Assembly (NCBI GenBank): GCA_016490735.1
Contig: JAEMWC010000032.1
Location: 981,001 to 1,045,000, forward strand
Reading direction: 5' to 3'
Length of the DNA: 64,000 bases
Origin: Pachyseris speciosa
Taxonomy: Eukaryota > Cnidaria > Anthozoa > Scleractinia > Pachyseridae
A program made the translations under genes and the position numbers. This document shows, one piece after another, positions 37,220-45,032 of the stretch. The notes beneath the pieces were generated by a model that was not told the DNA's origin, ran no database searches, and worked only from the letters and a program-made list of their open reading frames with translations. Numbering within the stretch: the first letter of the stretch is position 1; each line of letters opens with the position of its first letter.

Positions 37220-40200
37220 GTCTCACTTAGTACATGTGCTGTGATTCGTCAATTTTTGCAGGCTGTATCCTACAGTATGGCCCACTTGACTTCAACTAGT
37301 TTTCTTTTGTGTGCACTGGATTAACCTCAGAGATATAATAAATATCTTACTAACCTCATTTTCTCAGTCCATACTGTACCATCTTCGTTTTTTGCGCTTT
37401 GGGCCATAAATCAACGGGAAAAAACTTGGTCCATAACAATTTGTAACAAAGTTTCCTGTATAAGGAGAGGAGACAATGCATAGGCTAACACATTTACATT
37501 GGATGGCCACTCACATCAGGTGTCACACTAGTGAATGCTCCAATATGAACCCAGAGTCATGTGAAAACTTTGTTGGTTTTCATGTTCTTTCCATAAGAGT
37601 GGCAGCTATAGGTCACCCAGATTCTGTATTGCTGAAAATCATGCTATTCACTTTCTGCACTACTAACTCAGCCTCGTTGTCTCTTGATGTGATCATTCAT
37701 TTACAGATGAAAGCGACTCCAAACCAGAGATAATCAAACATCCTCAAAGGCACAAAGTCTTGCTGGGTCAAAATGTCAGCCTGCAGTGTGTTGTGTCACA
37801 GAAGAACCACTCAGTCACAGTGAACTGGACAAAGAACAACAAGCCACTCTCTGGGGCTTATGTCATAACCCATGCACAGGTAATGTGACATGATACCTCC
37901 CTGCGCTTTGAATGCTTGGGGACTAATCTGGACAGAAAGTGCATGTCACTGCTGAAGGCTCCATAGGTAGCCAGCATATTTCTCTTTGTCATACATCACT
38001 TGAAGTCTTGATGAAAAATACAGATTGTGCCAACAAAGGTTAATTATGAAACATACCAGTTATGAGAAATAGAAAATGACCAAATGCCTCTGTGAGAATG
38101 AAATGATGTGAAGAAAAATTTGCAAGTTCATATTGGAACTTTAAGAGTAAAATAGTGTTATTGTCATCATTTTTGGTTTAAAAAATTCAGAAATGAAAAT
38201 ACATTTGTTTTGGTGAGGACAGTAATGCGCTACAGATGTACCTATAAAATTAACATGTCATGGTAAATTTTTTGATAGGACCAATGGTCTTTATGACTTG
38301 AATCTCAGCAAGTTTTATTGTTTCATTTTTTGTTGTTCCTGTACAGTCAAGGGATGGGAACTTGGTGACTTACACCAGTGAGCTGTGTTTATCTTCATTG
38401 GGAAATAAAGACAATGGGTATTACCAGTGTGTGGCTCATTCTATTCACTTTCCACCAGTACACTCCAAGATGGCACAGATTACTGTGTTAGGTTAGTATC
38501 AGTTACAGAGCTGAGAGCATAGACCCTTTTCATAATGGCGCCCGACAAATTATTCTTTTATTCTTATGATAATGAGCCCTACTAGCCTCGTCAGCATGTG
38601 CAAAATTCAATAGAATTTTTTCATTAAAGTGAGGTTAATAGGGCTAATTAACACATATACAAAAGAATAATTAAAATCGTCCGCCATTATGAAAAAGGTC
38701 TATAAACTGCCTATGTGTAGTTTTAGGTTGTTTTTCAATTTTCCTCGGAAATGAAACAAATTTCTGCATGCAAGCAATTCGATTCAAAAACATGGTCCAG
38801 TATTTTTATTCACTGATTTTTGTGTCATTTCCGAGCAAAATCGAAAAACGACCTAAAATTACACATAGGCAGTTTATGCTCTCAGTCCTTCAGTTGTGCA
38901 ATAATATATAATTTTGATAACACTCTTAACTGATTTCCAGACTGAGGTTTTTTAACACCATTATTTTGATATGCTGATAGTGTTATTCATTTTATACCAG
39001 TTATTACATAATAATTATTATGATTAGTGTTATATATTGTTATTGTTATTGTTATTGTTATTATTAGTTGCTGTTGTGTACAATCCCTAGTTTGACAGTG
39101 ATTAGCAATTTCAAGATGCTTATCAAAAATTTTCATACTTTTCACACAGCCATGCGTGAAAGCAAATCATTCATTACTTAAACTAACTCTAATTACTTGT
39201 TAGTAAACTAAAGGTGTTGCTGTAATTCTGAAATGATTTTAACTGCTGTTTATGGCAATTATTGCAGTTTGTTCTGATGCGTGTTGTTCTGGTTGTTTTC
39301 CAGAGTTTCCAAAGTTTATAGAGAAGCCTTCCAATGTGTCCATTGAGGCTGGCAAAAAATTCAGACTGCGCTGCATAGCAAAGGGTCACCCCGAACCTAC
39401 TCTGTCATGGCATAAAGATGGTGGCTCAAGCTTCCCTGCGGCTATTGACAGAAGAATGGATTTTCTACCTGAGAGCAAAGTGTATGAGATCAGGAATGCT
39501 AAGTATGTGGACACTGGAATATATACCTGCAACGCTACCAATGAAGCTGGTTCTATTGAGGCTACAGCATATGTTACTGTGCTAGGTAAGAGAGCTGTTT
39601 TTCACTTTATCCTTAAAAAACTACATTGAACAGTGCAACACTCCTCTTGAAACACACCCAGTGATCCCCACCCATTGGAATTTTTTTTCTCACCTATCCA
39701 GTGAAAGTTTAGCCTCACTGGCACCTGGTGAATATTTGATTTTACCCAGCCCTTTTTTTTTTTGCTTCTCTGGTGTGACTTTTACATAACTGGCTTATTA
39801 TTTTATATTTGTTAGTTTGAAAAAGGTAAAACAGCAACATTGACAAAAAGAATCAGAAACCAAAAAAAAAAAAAAAAAAAAGAAAAAAGAAAAAGAAAAG
39901 TGCAGATCTGAAACGAATCTGTCCCTTACCACAGCAACGGTAAACAGTGCCAAAGGAAACTGCTGCTTAGTAGATTTCAGTTGATTGGTTATTCTTCAGG
40001 GGCCGGTTCCTGAAAGGTGTAATAACTCTATTCCAGGGATAAATCTGCCTTATTCCAGGAATACCTGTTGGAATAAGACAGATTTATCCCTGGAATAGAG
40101 TTATTACACCTTTCAGGAACCGGCCCCAGGATGCTATTTGCAGACACAAATTTTAGAATTTGCCCGGCTTTTGTGTCATGTCAAAAAGCACATTCAGGGA

Positions 40201-42774
40201 ATTACTCCTCAGTATATTTAGCATATACAGTCAACTCTCTCGTAACCGCACACACTCGGGAATTGGAAAAAGCGTCCGTTAGTCGAGCTGTCCGCTTACG
40301 AGAATTATTCCCATAAGCGGCCGCTTACGTGACAGTTAATTAGCGGGTGTTAATTACATGTTTTAATGGGTGGCCAAAAATAGCCACAAACTGAAGCTCT
40401 TTATTGATATCAAATGTTAAAAGTCGAAAACATAAGCATACATTGTACATTGTTTTTACGTCGGAATGCTGTTTGTTTTGTTTTCGTTTGACAGCTTTAT
40501 TTCCCGCGGACAAATGGAGATTTGACAAAACCGATCTCCACTGTTTTGTCGCTCTGTCAAAGGCCATAAAGTATTTTTGTTGATGAATTGCAAATTAAAG
40601 ACAAATTTCACTGCCTCGTGTCAATTATTATACCTGGGGTGTCCGCTTACGAGAGAGAGTAAACAAAAGAAAAATCCAATTTTTCATTTTCAAAACTGTC
40701 CGCGTCCGCTTACGGGCATATGTAAATACAGAGTTTGACTGGAAGGTAAAAAGGGGGAATTGAAAAATGTGTCCGTAAGCAGAGCTGTCCGCTTACGAGA
40801 GTGTCCGTTAGCGGAGAGTTGACTGTATAGCAGCCAGGTTTCCAAGGTCAGATGTAAGTTGACTTATTTGTGGATTGACTTTGGGAAGGTAGAGGATAAA
40901 AAAGATTGTTGAACTATTTAATTTAGCACCAAGGAAAGAATGTTCACAACAACAAATTTTATTTCAGTAGGGTGCATAATTAGAACTACAAGTTATTTTG
41001 ATTCAGGTTATCGCAATTAGTATTCTTAGAAATTGTCGGTACGAATTATTTGTTAATGTTCATAACTTCTTACTTCAAACAGAGGCCCCTCGTTTTGTCC
41101 GTTCCACGAGAAAAGAGGTTGTAGTGTCGGTAGGCGACAGTGTTGTATTGGAGTGTTACGTCAGAGGTGCCCCACAGCCTTTTATCACTTGGGTTAAAGA
41201 CAACATTCGAGTGAAGAGCGGCAGCCATGTTGTGTTAACGGAGTCGGGACAGTTACTGGTGATCGCTAAGGTTGAAGAGGAGGATGCTGGGAGTTACGCT
41301 TGTGAGGCCACAAATTCACAAGGAAAAGTGAGACACACGGTGGAGGTGGCCATACAAACTGGTAAGTGGATCAGCTGGATCCTAAGCTTTGTGTAAAATG
41401 CCAAGAATGAAGCGAAGGACACCAAGTATGTGCGGCAAGGCATCACTGTTGAGAGATGTCCTTGAAGGTTCTGATATTTACATGACACATATCCATGAAG
41501 ATCCTGTTGGCGCTTATCATGCCATGTTTGGAGTAAAAAGGACATGGCACTTCACTATGTACCTAACAACTTGCTGCTGTCCCATAGTGTTTATATCTAC
41601 ACCGAAAAAAAAAAATGTAAAAAAAGGCCCTGACTAAATAAATCGTCCTGAAGACTAACCTTTTAAAACACGCAGCTTCTGTATCCTGAAACTTCGTGTA
41701 AGCTGAAGCACCATTTTCTGTAGGGGAAGCTGCCACTATACGTGCTAGTGTACATGTCGTATAATAAGCTACCACTCACTGTCCTGCAGGTGAACTGAAC
41801 ATCCCCATAGTGAATTTTCCAGCTCCTATAAGCTGCTGCCTCCTTAACCACCACATATCTTTATTAAGGTTGGACATAAACTCATTAACTCGAGGATCAT
41901 CTCTAACCATCGTTATTTTCTTACAGAAAAATGCACTGGCGCTGTTGTGAAAGACAAGTTGAACAAATCAAAATACGTGAAATACGATAAGAAGACGTTT
42001 TTAGGGATCATCGTGGTTGTTGCGGTGTCATGTATTGTGGTTACCTCCATGGTATGGGTGTTCATTCAGTACAATTCTCTGTCATGTGGCAAAAAGAGGG
42101 CAGCCAGAAGACGTTCACAGTACGCGGCGCCATTTGGAGCTGACTGTTCTGATGAGTCTAACTCCAAAGCTTTTCAACACGAGGATATTACCTACATTCC
42201 TCTAAAGCTTTCCAGTTCCAGCAGCACGCAAACAAGCCGTGAATCGCCGCGATCGACGGCAACCTTTCTTACTTCTTCGGAATCAGCCCAAGGGCCGTGT
42301 ATAGTCACTAGTCTTGCTACGAGCTCGGAAAATGCTTCGGGTTCCGAAGAGAAGTCTTCGGCAGTTGATAATATATCGTCGGAGAATTCGCTAAAGGAGA
42401 GTCACAGTTCTCTAGCATCATCGTGTCCATCGGACGCTTGCTTACCCAGTTACCAACAAGTGGTGACCTCTGCACAGATTCATGTTTCAGATAGTGACTC
42501 GGATAAAAATAGATCAGTCTCCTCTGAGACCGAGAGAAGTGATTCGCACAGCGAAGATCCTGGCGAAGGAATCTGTGAACACACACTTGACATTCCAGAA
42601 TGCGAGAATTGTAACGAAGAGACTTCACTACCTCAGAGACCCCTGTTAACGAGAGATAACGAGGTATCACCTGAAGATGGCACAGCTGATGTGTGCGTGA
42701 CTGTTTATCCGCTAACAAACTCAGATACGTCTTGTGTTTCGGACAGGGCGGATTCTTCATCAGTACAAACGTAG
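7448..42774 (+). CDS. LRIG: LRIG: leucine-rich repeat and immunoglobulin-like domain transmembrane protein (21 coding exons)
   Basis: LRIG proteins are single-pass surface proteins that tune receptor tyrosine kinase, BMP and related signalling. The spliced product is about 1030 residues, close to vertebrate LRIG1 (about 1090). Order: signal peptide, LRR N-cap, about 15 LRRs, LRR C-cap (CNCKLSWLPLWL), three Ig domains, membrane span, 240-residue tail. Exons: 7448-7640, 18945-19016, 19093-19167, 20345-20410, 21452-21523, 24406-24477, 25628-25696, 26708-26779, 29834-29905, 30475-30561, 31080-31151, 31527-31598, 33288-33362, 33460-33531, 35772-35843, 36362-36525, 37707-37879, 38347-38491, 39304-39585, 41083-41361, 41927-42774. 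All use GT-AG and all junctions from exon 1 onward are in phase. Family assignment is strong from domain order and the WHKDGG...PAAIDRRM match in Ig2. The paralogue is unknown. The exon 1 frame conflict is described separately. Confidence 0.95.
7641..12714. other. LRIG intron 1, proximal part
   Basis: No coding exon or recognised element over about 5 kb of AT-rich DNA. A perfect 18 bp palindrome (CTGGAATTTAAATTCCAG) lies at 9709-9726. Open frames here are short and show no domain motif. Confidence 0.4.
12715..12961. mobile_element. Palindromic MITE, CTGGGCCCGTTGTTCGAAAG termini
   Basis: The left end reads CTGGGCCCGTTGTTCGAAAG and the right end is its near-exact reverse complement (CTTTCGAACAACCAGGCCCA). 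The next bases also pair (GCTGATTAAC / GTTAATCGGC). At 247 bp with no transposase frame, it is a non-autonomous DNA transposon relic. Confidence 0.75.
12962..16355. other. LRIG intron 1, middle part
   Basis: AT-rich with no recognised exon or element. A perfect 18 bp palindrome (TATACATGTACATGTATA) lies at about 13815-13832. Confidence 0.35.
16356..16651. repeat. Left copy of a 296 bp direct repeat flanking a LINE
   Basis: Begins AATACAAGTGAATCAGGTCA and ends AGGTCAAAAGAAATAT. It matches 17884-18179 with about 6 percent difference (by eye) and equal length. It behaves like an exceptionally long target-site duplication. Confidence 0.85.
16652..17883 (-). mobile_element. Tx1/L1-like LINE, 5'-truncated, minus strand
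   Basis: The - strand encodes the C-terminal part of an ORF2-type reverse transcriptase protein. In 17375-17890 it reads KCNFLNYLQLLSAIPKY, then RPINERDFLDSTTYQLTLSV and KMKCKDYYWLFVN. Further 3' a zinc-knuckle follows (KCLYCGEADSILHSYVEC, near 17215-17270). The 3' tail on the left side is a TTTAT-type repeat (16652-16675). Frames are broken, so the copy is dead. It sits exactly between two 296 bp direct repeats. Confidence 0.82.
17884..18179. repeat. Right copy of the 296 bp direct repeat flanking the LINE
   Basis: Same sequence as 16356-16651 with scattered substitutions and small indels. Its start coincides with the truncated 5' end of the LINE. Confidence 0.85.
18945..19016 (+). CDS. LRIG: LRIG exon 2: LRR 1
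   Basis: 72 bp, acceptor TTCAG, donor GTGAGT. Encodes LDLSFNELTSLDL and LSRLTNLQEL, a standard 24-residue LRR. Intron 1 before it is 11.3 kb, the longest in the gene. Confidence 0.93.
19093..19167 (+). CDS. LRIG: LRIG exon 3: LRR 2
   Basis: 75 bp, acceptor TTTTAG, donor GTAAGT. Encodes LLLHNNLLTEVPPW and SSLIRLSL. The preceding intron is only 76 bp, the shortest in the gene. Confidence 0.92.
20345..20410 (+). CDS. LRIG: LRIG exon 4: LRR 3 (short, 22 residues)
   Basis: 66 bp, acceptor TTGCAG, donor GTAAGT. Encodes LHRNRITYLPSQNV, then KQMSLQYL. One of the shorter repeats, as seen for the early LRIG repeats. Confidence 0.92.
20488..20796 (+). mobile_element. tRNA-derived SINE, copy 2, with GAT-repeat tail
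   Basis: Same family as 1583-1850: A box (GTTGGCACAGTAGTGAGAGC), B box (GGTTCGATTCC near 20538), body (CTCTGCTCCGAGAGGTTTA) and the 3' sequence TTGAGACTTTAATAAAATGG. It ends in about 12 ATG/GAT triplets, a microsatellite-type tail. It lies in LRIG intron 4, 78 bp after the exon 4 donor. Confidence 0.85.
21015..21086. mobile_element. Tiny TTAA-ended palindromic element (72 bp)
   Basis: Reads TTAACCCTTTAACTCCTAAG at the left and CTTAGGAGGGAAAGGGTTAA at the right, a near-perfect inverted repeat bounded by TTAA on both sides. It has no coding capacity. TTAA ends suggest mobilisation by a piggyBac-type transposase, which is inference. Confidence 0.7.
21452..21523 (+). CDS. LRIG: LRIG exon 5: LRR 4
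   Basis: 72 bp, acceptor TGTCAG, donor GTAAGT. Encodes LFLNSNRISTVGRNAFANLT. Confidence 0.94.
21812..21942. repeat. Short inverted-repeat element
   Basis: ACCTTGGTATAAAAACCTG at the left pairs with CAGGTTTTTACACCAAGGT at the right. The interior is A-rich (AAACAAAACA repeats). Likely a MITE relic in LRIG intron 5. Confidence 0.55.
22972..23072. repeat. Tandem repeat, about 35 bp unit, 3 copies
   Basis: The motif ACATGTACA..TATACTAGACT, then AAGCAGTAACATG, recurs three times, the last copy diverged. Confidence 0.6.
23445..23562. mobile_element. Palindromic MITE
   Basis: GGTTCAATTTTTATTTTCCT near 23459 pairs with its reverse complement near 23524. The outer arms CAGTTTTATT and ATAAAATTGAAC also pair. 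It lies in LRIG intron 5. Confidence 0.6.
24406..24477 (+). CDS. LRIG: LRIG exon 6: LRR 5
   Basis: 72 bp, acceptor TGCCAG, donor GTAAGT. Encodes MKLSRNKLTSIPVAALSHLT. Confidence 0.94.
25628..25696 (+). CDS. LRIG: LRIG exon 7: LRR 6
   Basis: 69 bp, acceptor TTCAG after a T-run, donor GTAAGT. Encodes LDLTKNLIKSVNYPLKSLKA, one residue shorter than the usual repeat. Confidence 0.93.
26708..26779 (+). CDS. LRIG: LRIG exon 8: LRR 7
   Basis: 72 bp, acceptor TTGCAG, donor GTAAGT. Encodes LKLSKNKISTILHSSFWEMS. The following intron carries the large nested foldback element. Confidence 0.94.
28222..29735. mobile_element. Large foldback (inverted-repeat) element in LRIG intron 8
   Basis: The left arm (28222-28350, resuming at about 28706-28905) and the right arm (29410-29735) are inverted copies. 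Both contain GAATGCAAATATGGCGGACC followed by GGCGCCCGGGACGAG, and GCACTT..CAG next to ACT..GATGG. The middle, 28906-29409, is unpaired. Open frames in the arms mirror each other and are not genes. The left arm is split by another palindrome (28352-28705). Confidence 0.72.
28352..28705. mobile_element. Palindromic element nested in the left arm of the foldback
   Basis: Ends: ATACTTTACCATGGTAACAC with TATAACCTG at the left, and CAGGTTATAGTGTTGCTATG with GTAATGTATTA at the right. The inner arms pair down to a centre near 28510 (GCCAACATTTTGCAAAGTTT / AACTTTGCAAAATGTTGG). The intact right arm of the host element reads straight through the insertion point, so this piece inserted later. Confidence 0.75.
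29834..29905 (+). CDS. LRIG: LRIG exon 9: LRR 8
   Basis: 72 bp, acceptor CTTAAG (weaker than the others), donor GTAAGT. Encodes LYLDNNNLTSVSTSWFFGLS. Confidence 0.93.
30475..30561 (+). CDS. LRIG: LRIG exon 10: LRR 9 (long, 29 residues)
   Basis: 87 bp, acceptor TTGCAG, donor GTAAGT. Encodes LFLNNNRIHGIEKSQ, then FNWRAALILREL. Five residues longer than the norm. It sits where vertebrate LRIG1 also has a tryptophan-containing repeat. Confidence 0.92.
30798..30823. repeat. TTA microsatellite
   Basis: About eight TTA units in LRIG intron 10. Confidence 0.8.
31080..31151 (+). CDS. LRIG: LRIG exon 11: LRR 10
   Basis: 72 bp, acceptor TTGCAG, donor GTAAGT. Encodes LNLAKNELLHIDATTFAHLA. Confidence 0.94.
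31527..31598 (+). CDS. LRIG: LRIG exon 12: LRR 11
   Basis: 72 bp, acceptor TTTCAG, donor GTAAGT. Encodes LDLGSNQIYHIAEGAFSDLN, very close to the vertebrate ISHIAEGAF repeat. Confidence 0.95.
31755..32080 (+). mobile_element. LINE 3' fragment, first of a tandem pair
   Basis: Encodes the C-terminal zinc-finger end of a non-LTR reverse transcriptase (ALCDAPVEDAKHYFMFCPSF, a C-x2-C...H-x4-C pattern), then KKKLIDFLMEFLVL, a stop and a TTTA-rich tail. Truncated. Same family as the tail at 1155. Confidence 0.72.
32081..32512 (+). mobile_element. LINE 3' fragment, second of a tandem pair
   Basis: Repeats about 250 bp of the preceding copy from GTCGAAGATGCCAAACATTA onward with few differences. It continues into a fuller 3' UTR (CTTGATGAGCACTTGTCTGT and GCTCTTAGAGCAAATGCCG) ending in an A-rich TTTAAATAAA tail. 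Either two insertions or a local duplication. Confidence 0.7.
33288..33362 (+). CDS. LRIG: LRIG exon 13: LRR 12
   Basis: 75 bp, acceptor TTCAG, donor GTGAGT. Encodes LDLSNNALSSTLESGVFTGL. The extra residues match the insertion found in LRIG repeats at this position. Confidence 0.94.
33460..33531 (+). CDS. LRIG: LRIG exon 14: LRR 13
   Basis: 72 bp, acceptor TTTCAG, donor GTAAGT. Encodes LRLDGNRITWIAANAFTGLT. Separated from exon 13 by a 97 bp intron. Confidence 0.94.
33868..35268. mobile_element. TTAA-flanked non-autonomous DNA transposon (1.4 kb)
   Basis: Termini TTAAGGACGGTGCCTCCTA and TAGGAGGCACCGTCCTTAA are exact inverted repeats, each including TTAA. That is the target-site signature of piggyBac-type elements. 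The 1.4 kb interior has no frame over 75 codons and no transposase motif. It lies in LRIG intron 14. Confidence 0.82.
35287..35478. mobile_element. Possible small inverted-repeat element
   Basis: GGCATCAGGGGTTTCAATAA at the left pairs imperfectly with TTATTGAAACCGCTGCGGC at the right. No open frame. Weak evidence. Confidence 0.35.
35772..35843 (+). CDS. LRIG: LRIG exon 15: LRR 14
   Basis: 72 bp, acceptor CCAG after a T-run, donor GTGAGT. Encodes LNLSANIITSIEENAFQEMK. Confidence 0.94.
36362..36525 (+). CDS. LRIG: LRIG exon 16: LRR C-terminal cap
   Basis: 164 bp, donor GTAAGT. Encodes LFLNTTQLFCNCKLSWLPLW, then HALCLHPKPL and PSDFVC. The CNC, C and C cysteines form the LRRCT disulfide pattern. 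Exit phase 1, matching the Ig exons that follow. Confidence 0.94.
36700..37222 (+). mobile_element. LINE 3' fragment with TTA-repeat tail
   Basis: An open stretch to the stop at 37073 encodes the end of a non-LTR reverse transcriptase: LFDLLIMSLVLYGIEVWG, DRIDKFFKQAFRFGC and TERFKRSFINRCL. It is followed by GAATAAAGACTC and a TTA microsatellite to 37220. The family differs from the 31755 pair. Strongly 5'-truncated. It lies in LRIG intron 16. Confidence 0.75.
37707..37879 (+). CDS. LRIG: LRIG exon 17: first half of Ig domain 1
   Basis: 173 bp, acceptor TTACAG, donor GTAATG. Encodes PEIIKHPQRHKVLLGQNVSL, then QCVVSQ and VNWTKNNKPL: the first Ig cysteine and core tryptophan. Ends in phase 0, so Ig1 is split across two exons, unlike Ig2 and Ig3. 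Confidence 0.93.
38347..38491 (+). CDS. LRIG: LRIG exon 18: second half of Ig domain 1
   Basis: 145 bp, acceptor GTACAG, donor GTTAGT. Encodes the DNGYYQCVAHS motif with the second Ig cysteine and ends KMAQITVLG. Confidence 0.92.
38511..38886. mobile_element. Palindromic MITE (outer), interrupted
   Basis: The right end reads GGCAGTTTATGCTCTCAG. The left end is its reverse complement, but split: CTGAGAGCATA at 38511 and AACTGCCTATGTGTAGTTTT from 38704. The interruption is another element. Lies in LRIG intron 18, just after exon 18. Confidence 0.75.
38523..38702. mobile_element. Palindromic MITE (inner), inserted in the left end of the outer one
   Basis: GACCCTTTTCATAATGGCG at the left pairs with CGCCATTATGAAAAAGGTC at the right. 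TA lies on both sides, suggesting a TA target duplication. No coding. Confidence 0.75.
39041..39066. repeat. TTATTG microsatellite
   Basis: About four TTATTG units in LRIG intron 18. Confidence 0.7.
39304..39585 (+). CDS. LRIG: LRIG exon 19: Ig domain 2
   Basis: 282 bp, phase 1 to phase 1. Encodes a full I-set domain: LRCIAKGHPEPTLSWHKDGG, FPAAIDRRMDFLPES and DTGIYTCNATNEAGS. It aligns closely with vertebrate LRIG Ig2 (WQKDGG...FPAARERRM), the best single diagnostic for the family. Confidence 0.96.
39999..40127. mobile_element. Near-perfect 129 bp palindrome
   Basis: GGGGCCGGTTCCTGAAAGGT at the left and its exact reverse complement at 40108-40127. Arms of about 60 bp match almost without error down to a centre near 40063. 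A recent MITE or foldback in LRIG intron 19. Confidence 0.85.
40228..40825. mobile_element. Tigger/pogo-like MITE with TA target site
   Basis: Ends CAGTCAACTCTCTCGTAACC and GCGGAGAGTTGACTG, flanked by TA on both sides. Inside, GTCCGCTTACGAGA recurs about four times near the ends. The terminal sequence resembles the CAGT.AACTCTC type of Tigger elements. No transposase frame in 598 bp. Confidence 0.78.
41083..41361 (+). CDS. LRIG: LRIG exon 20: Ig domain 3
   Basis: 279 bp, phase 1 to phase 1. Encodes VSVGDSVVLECYVRGAPQPF, TWVKDN and EDAGSYACEATNSQG, an I-set domain with both cysteines and the core tryptophan. Confidence 0.95.
41927..42774 (+). CDS. LRIG: LRIG exon 21: membrane span and cytoplasmic tail
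   Basis: 848 bp to a TAG stop at 42772. Begins EKCTGAVVKDKLNKSKYVKY, then the hydrophobic helix LGIIVVVAVSCIVVTSMVWV and a basic stop-transfer stretch (KKRAARRRS). The tail of about 240 residues is rich in Ser, Thr and acidic residues and contains ITYIPL (a YxxPhi-type sorting motif) and LPSYQQV. IPECENCNEE resembles the Cys motif in vertebrate LRIG tails. Tails are poorly conserved, so partner motifs are inference. Confidence 0.93.
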
Positions 42775-43174
42775 CACTAATTAATATTTCCTAGATACTT
42801 ATTTAACTGTTGAATTCCTGGTTCCCGCGTGTGAAATAAGGACTGTTTATCACGCCTACCTACGCTTAGCCCAGAGTTGTGTGGTTGATTCTACTGGTGA
42901 TGAAAATCAGTTCACAATTATTTCAATCTTTTGAAATAAGCACAAGTGATGTGACAAGCAGGCTTTCTTGCTCTGCTTTGTTACCTGCCTGTTTTCGTCA
43001 GTTGGTGTGCTGCTGCTTATTTCACAAGTGGGAACAGTTAGAAAAGTCGCACAGTTTCCACTGATATGGCAAAGATTTTGATGTTTTTACCCTCTTTACA
43101 TCTTTCAATCGTTCTTTTGCTTTGTTTCTCTCTGTATCAATTACTGACTGGATTTATTTAAACATATTTTCTGG

Positions 43175-43262
43175 TAAAGTTGGCCATAACGCTAAGGGCC
43201 AACGTAAAGTTGTCCCTAAGTTGGCCCTAACGCCAAGGCCCAACGTAAAGTTGGCCCTTTCG
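43175..43262. repeat. Short tandem repeat, AAGTTGGCCCTAACGC type
   Basis: GTAAAGTTGGCCATAACGCT, then AAGTTGGCCCTAACGCCAAG and GTAAAGTTGGCCCTTTCGCT, repeat with changes over about 90 bp. Confidence 0.65.
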
Positions 43263-43731
43263 CTCGCTTGGCAAACCTTTTGGTTTCTACTTTCGGAAGA
43301 CCGAGGATTGGACAACAAACACACCATTTTCAACTGTTCTGAAGCAGTTCACTAGATAGGTGGTGTCTTGTATAACCCCTCCCGTGTCTCCCCTCCCTTG
43401 AGACCAGTTTTCCCCAACTTGCTCTTTTCTAACCCACAACGCCAGTCAGATAATTTTCAACTCTTTTTTGCGTGGTACCTGTGCGACTTGAAATTTAACC
43501 TTTGTAAAAAGCCCGAATGTGCCGATTAATGACACTTTTTGTGTCTTTGGCATCAAAACGCGGCAAAAACGGCTTTTTATTGTCAGACGAGCTATTTGTG
43601 GAAGTTCTGCATTCCAACTCCATTCAAAATACCGAACAATATCGCGTCATATCCAAAACTCGAGCGACCTCGAGCGCTTGTTGCTCAAACGAACACATTT
43701 GGATGGTGTTTTACCGAAATAGCTCTAACTT

Positions 43732-43924
43732 GTTTTAGTATAAATCTACGAGCGTTCTATCACGAATGCCGTTCTCTGATTGGCTACGCTACTCGCTATC
43801 TATTCTGTGATAGATAGCGAGTAGCGGTTGACGACCGCTTCTTCGCGTTTTCGAAGTGTCTGCGAGGAGGATTTAGGATATTTACTTGTTTAGTTTTGAG
43901 CGACTAGTAGATTTATACTAAAAC
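43732..43924. mobile_element. Inverted-repeat element, GTTTTAGTATAAATCTAC ends
   Basis: GTTTTAGTATAAATCTAC at the left and GTAGATTTATACTAAAAC at the right are reverse complements. The centre holds a second hairpin (TACTCGCTATCTATTC / GATAGATAGCGAGTAG). Confidence 0.75.
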
Positions 43925-44027
43925 AATTCGATTATTCGCTCTCGATTTCTATTCGTGATAGCAGATTCGGGCTGCGCCCTCATCAGCTATCACGCGATAG
44001 AAATCTCGAGCTCATAATCTAATTGTT
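43921..44027. mobile_element. Second inverted-repeat element abutting the previous one
   Basis: AACAATTCGATTATTCGCTC, then TCGATTTCTATTCGTGATAG, at the left pair imperfectly with CTATCACGCGATAGAAATC and AATCTAATTGTT at the right. It overlaps the end of the preceding element by a few bases. Confidence 0.6.
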
Positions 44028-45032
44028 AAGTAGAAAAGTGGATGTAGTAATATATAAATAATTATGTGTTTTGTAAATAGAACAATTTTTTAATTCATTC
44101 GACGGATATTTACATTTTAATATTGTAAGATACTTTATCATGTGAACGACTGTTTATTGGGAGTAGATTCTGCACCACTGACTGCAACAGGCCAATAAGA
44201 GACTTAAATGTTACAGCGAAGCTTGGAAAAAAGAACCTTAATCTGGCTCAGTTTTATAGCAATTTAATAATTCGTCGACAGCCCTTCGCTGACGTATCAC
44301 AAACGCCATCTTCGACTTCGGGGAGGCAGCCTCGTTCCAGAGTCCTATCATTAGAACCTGGAAACGAGGTTGTGGGGGGGTGCACGTCTTAGGTGGTTGG
44401 AGCCAGAACGGCGGAATTGGAGGGTATATCTAATATTGTTTTGAACACATGGTAAACATACTTTGCGCTAAGCATCGTTGAATCGTTTTGAAAACCTGTT
44501 GTTATAACTTAAACCCATGGAAAAAGTGCATTTGTAATCGTTAAAATGTCATTGTGTATCTCTCGATCCTTACTGCCTTGATTGTATTTACTGGCACCTA
44601 ACCTAATTTTGCCTTCAGGCAATGTGACTGTTATCATATTTTGCACCATGCATTCAGTTCATAGGAAACGATCTTCCCAGAATAAGTCTCACCTTTTTTT
44701 ATCATAACGATGCCTCGTGCTAAACTTTCCTGAAAACGATCCAGTGATTAAATAATAAACTCGTTTTTAACAGCAGGACTACTTCGAAGTGTCCTGTCGG
44801 GTTATGCTGTACAAAAACCTATTTATTCCTTTATCTCTGTGGTTGAACAGTAGTGTACAGATTCACTTATACTTTACGAATACACCAAAAATTGTTGTTA
44901 AATAAAAATGAAAACAAAACTGATATAGTAAAATAAAAAAAGAGAAAAGATACTTTAGACTGGAGTGCGATGTCCATTGGATTTGTGGATTAAAAAGACT
45001 AAGACTTCCAGAGCTAGCCAGCTAATGAGATC

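Noticed and set aside
41947..42774. Separate 275-residue + strand protein starting at ATG 41947
   Set aside because: It is the last LRIG exon. A splice acceptor at 41926 joins it in phase to Ig3, and the ATG-like start is internal.
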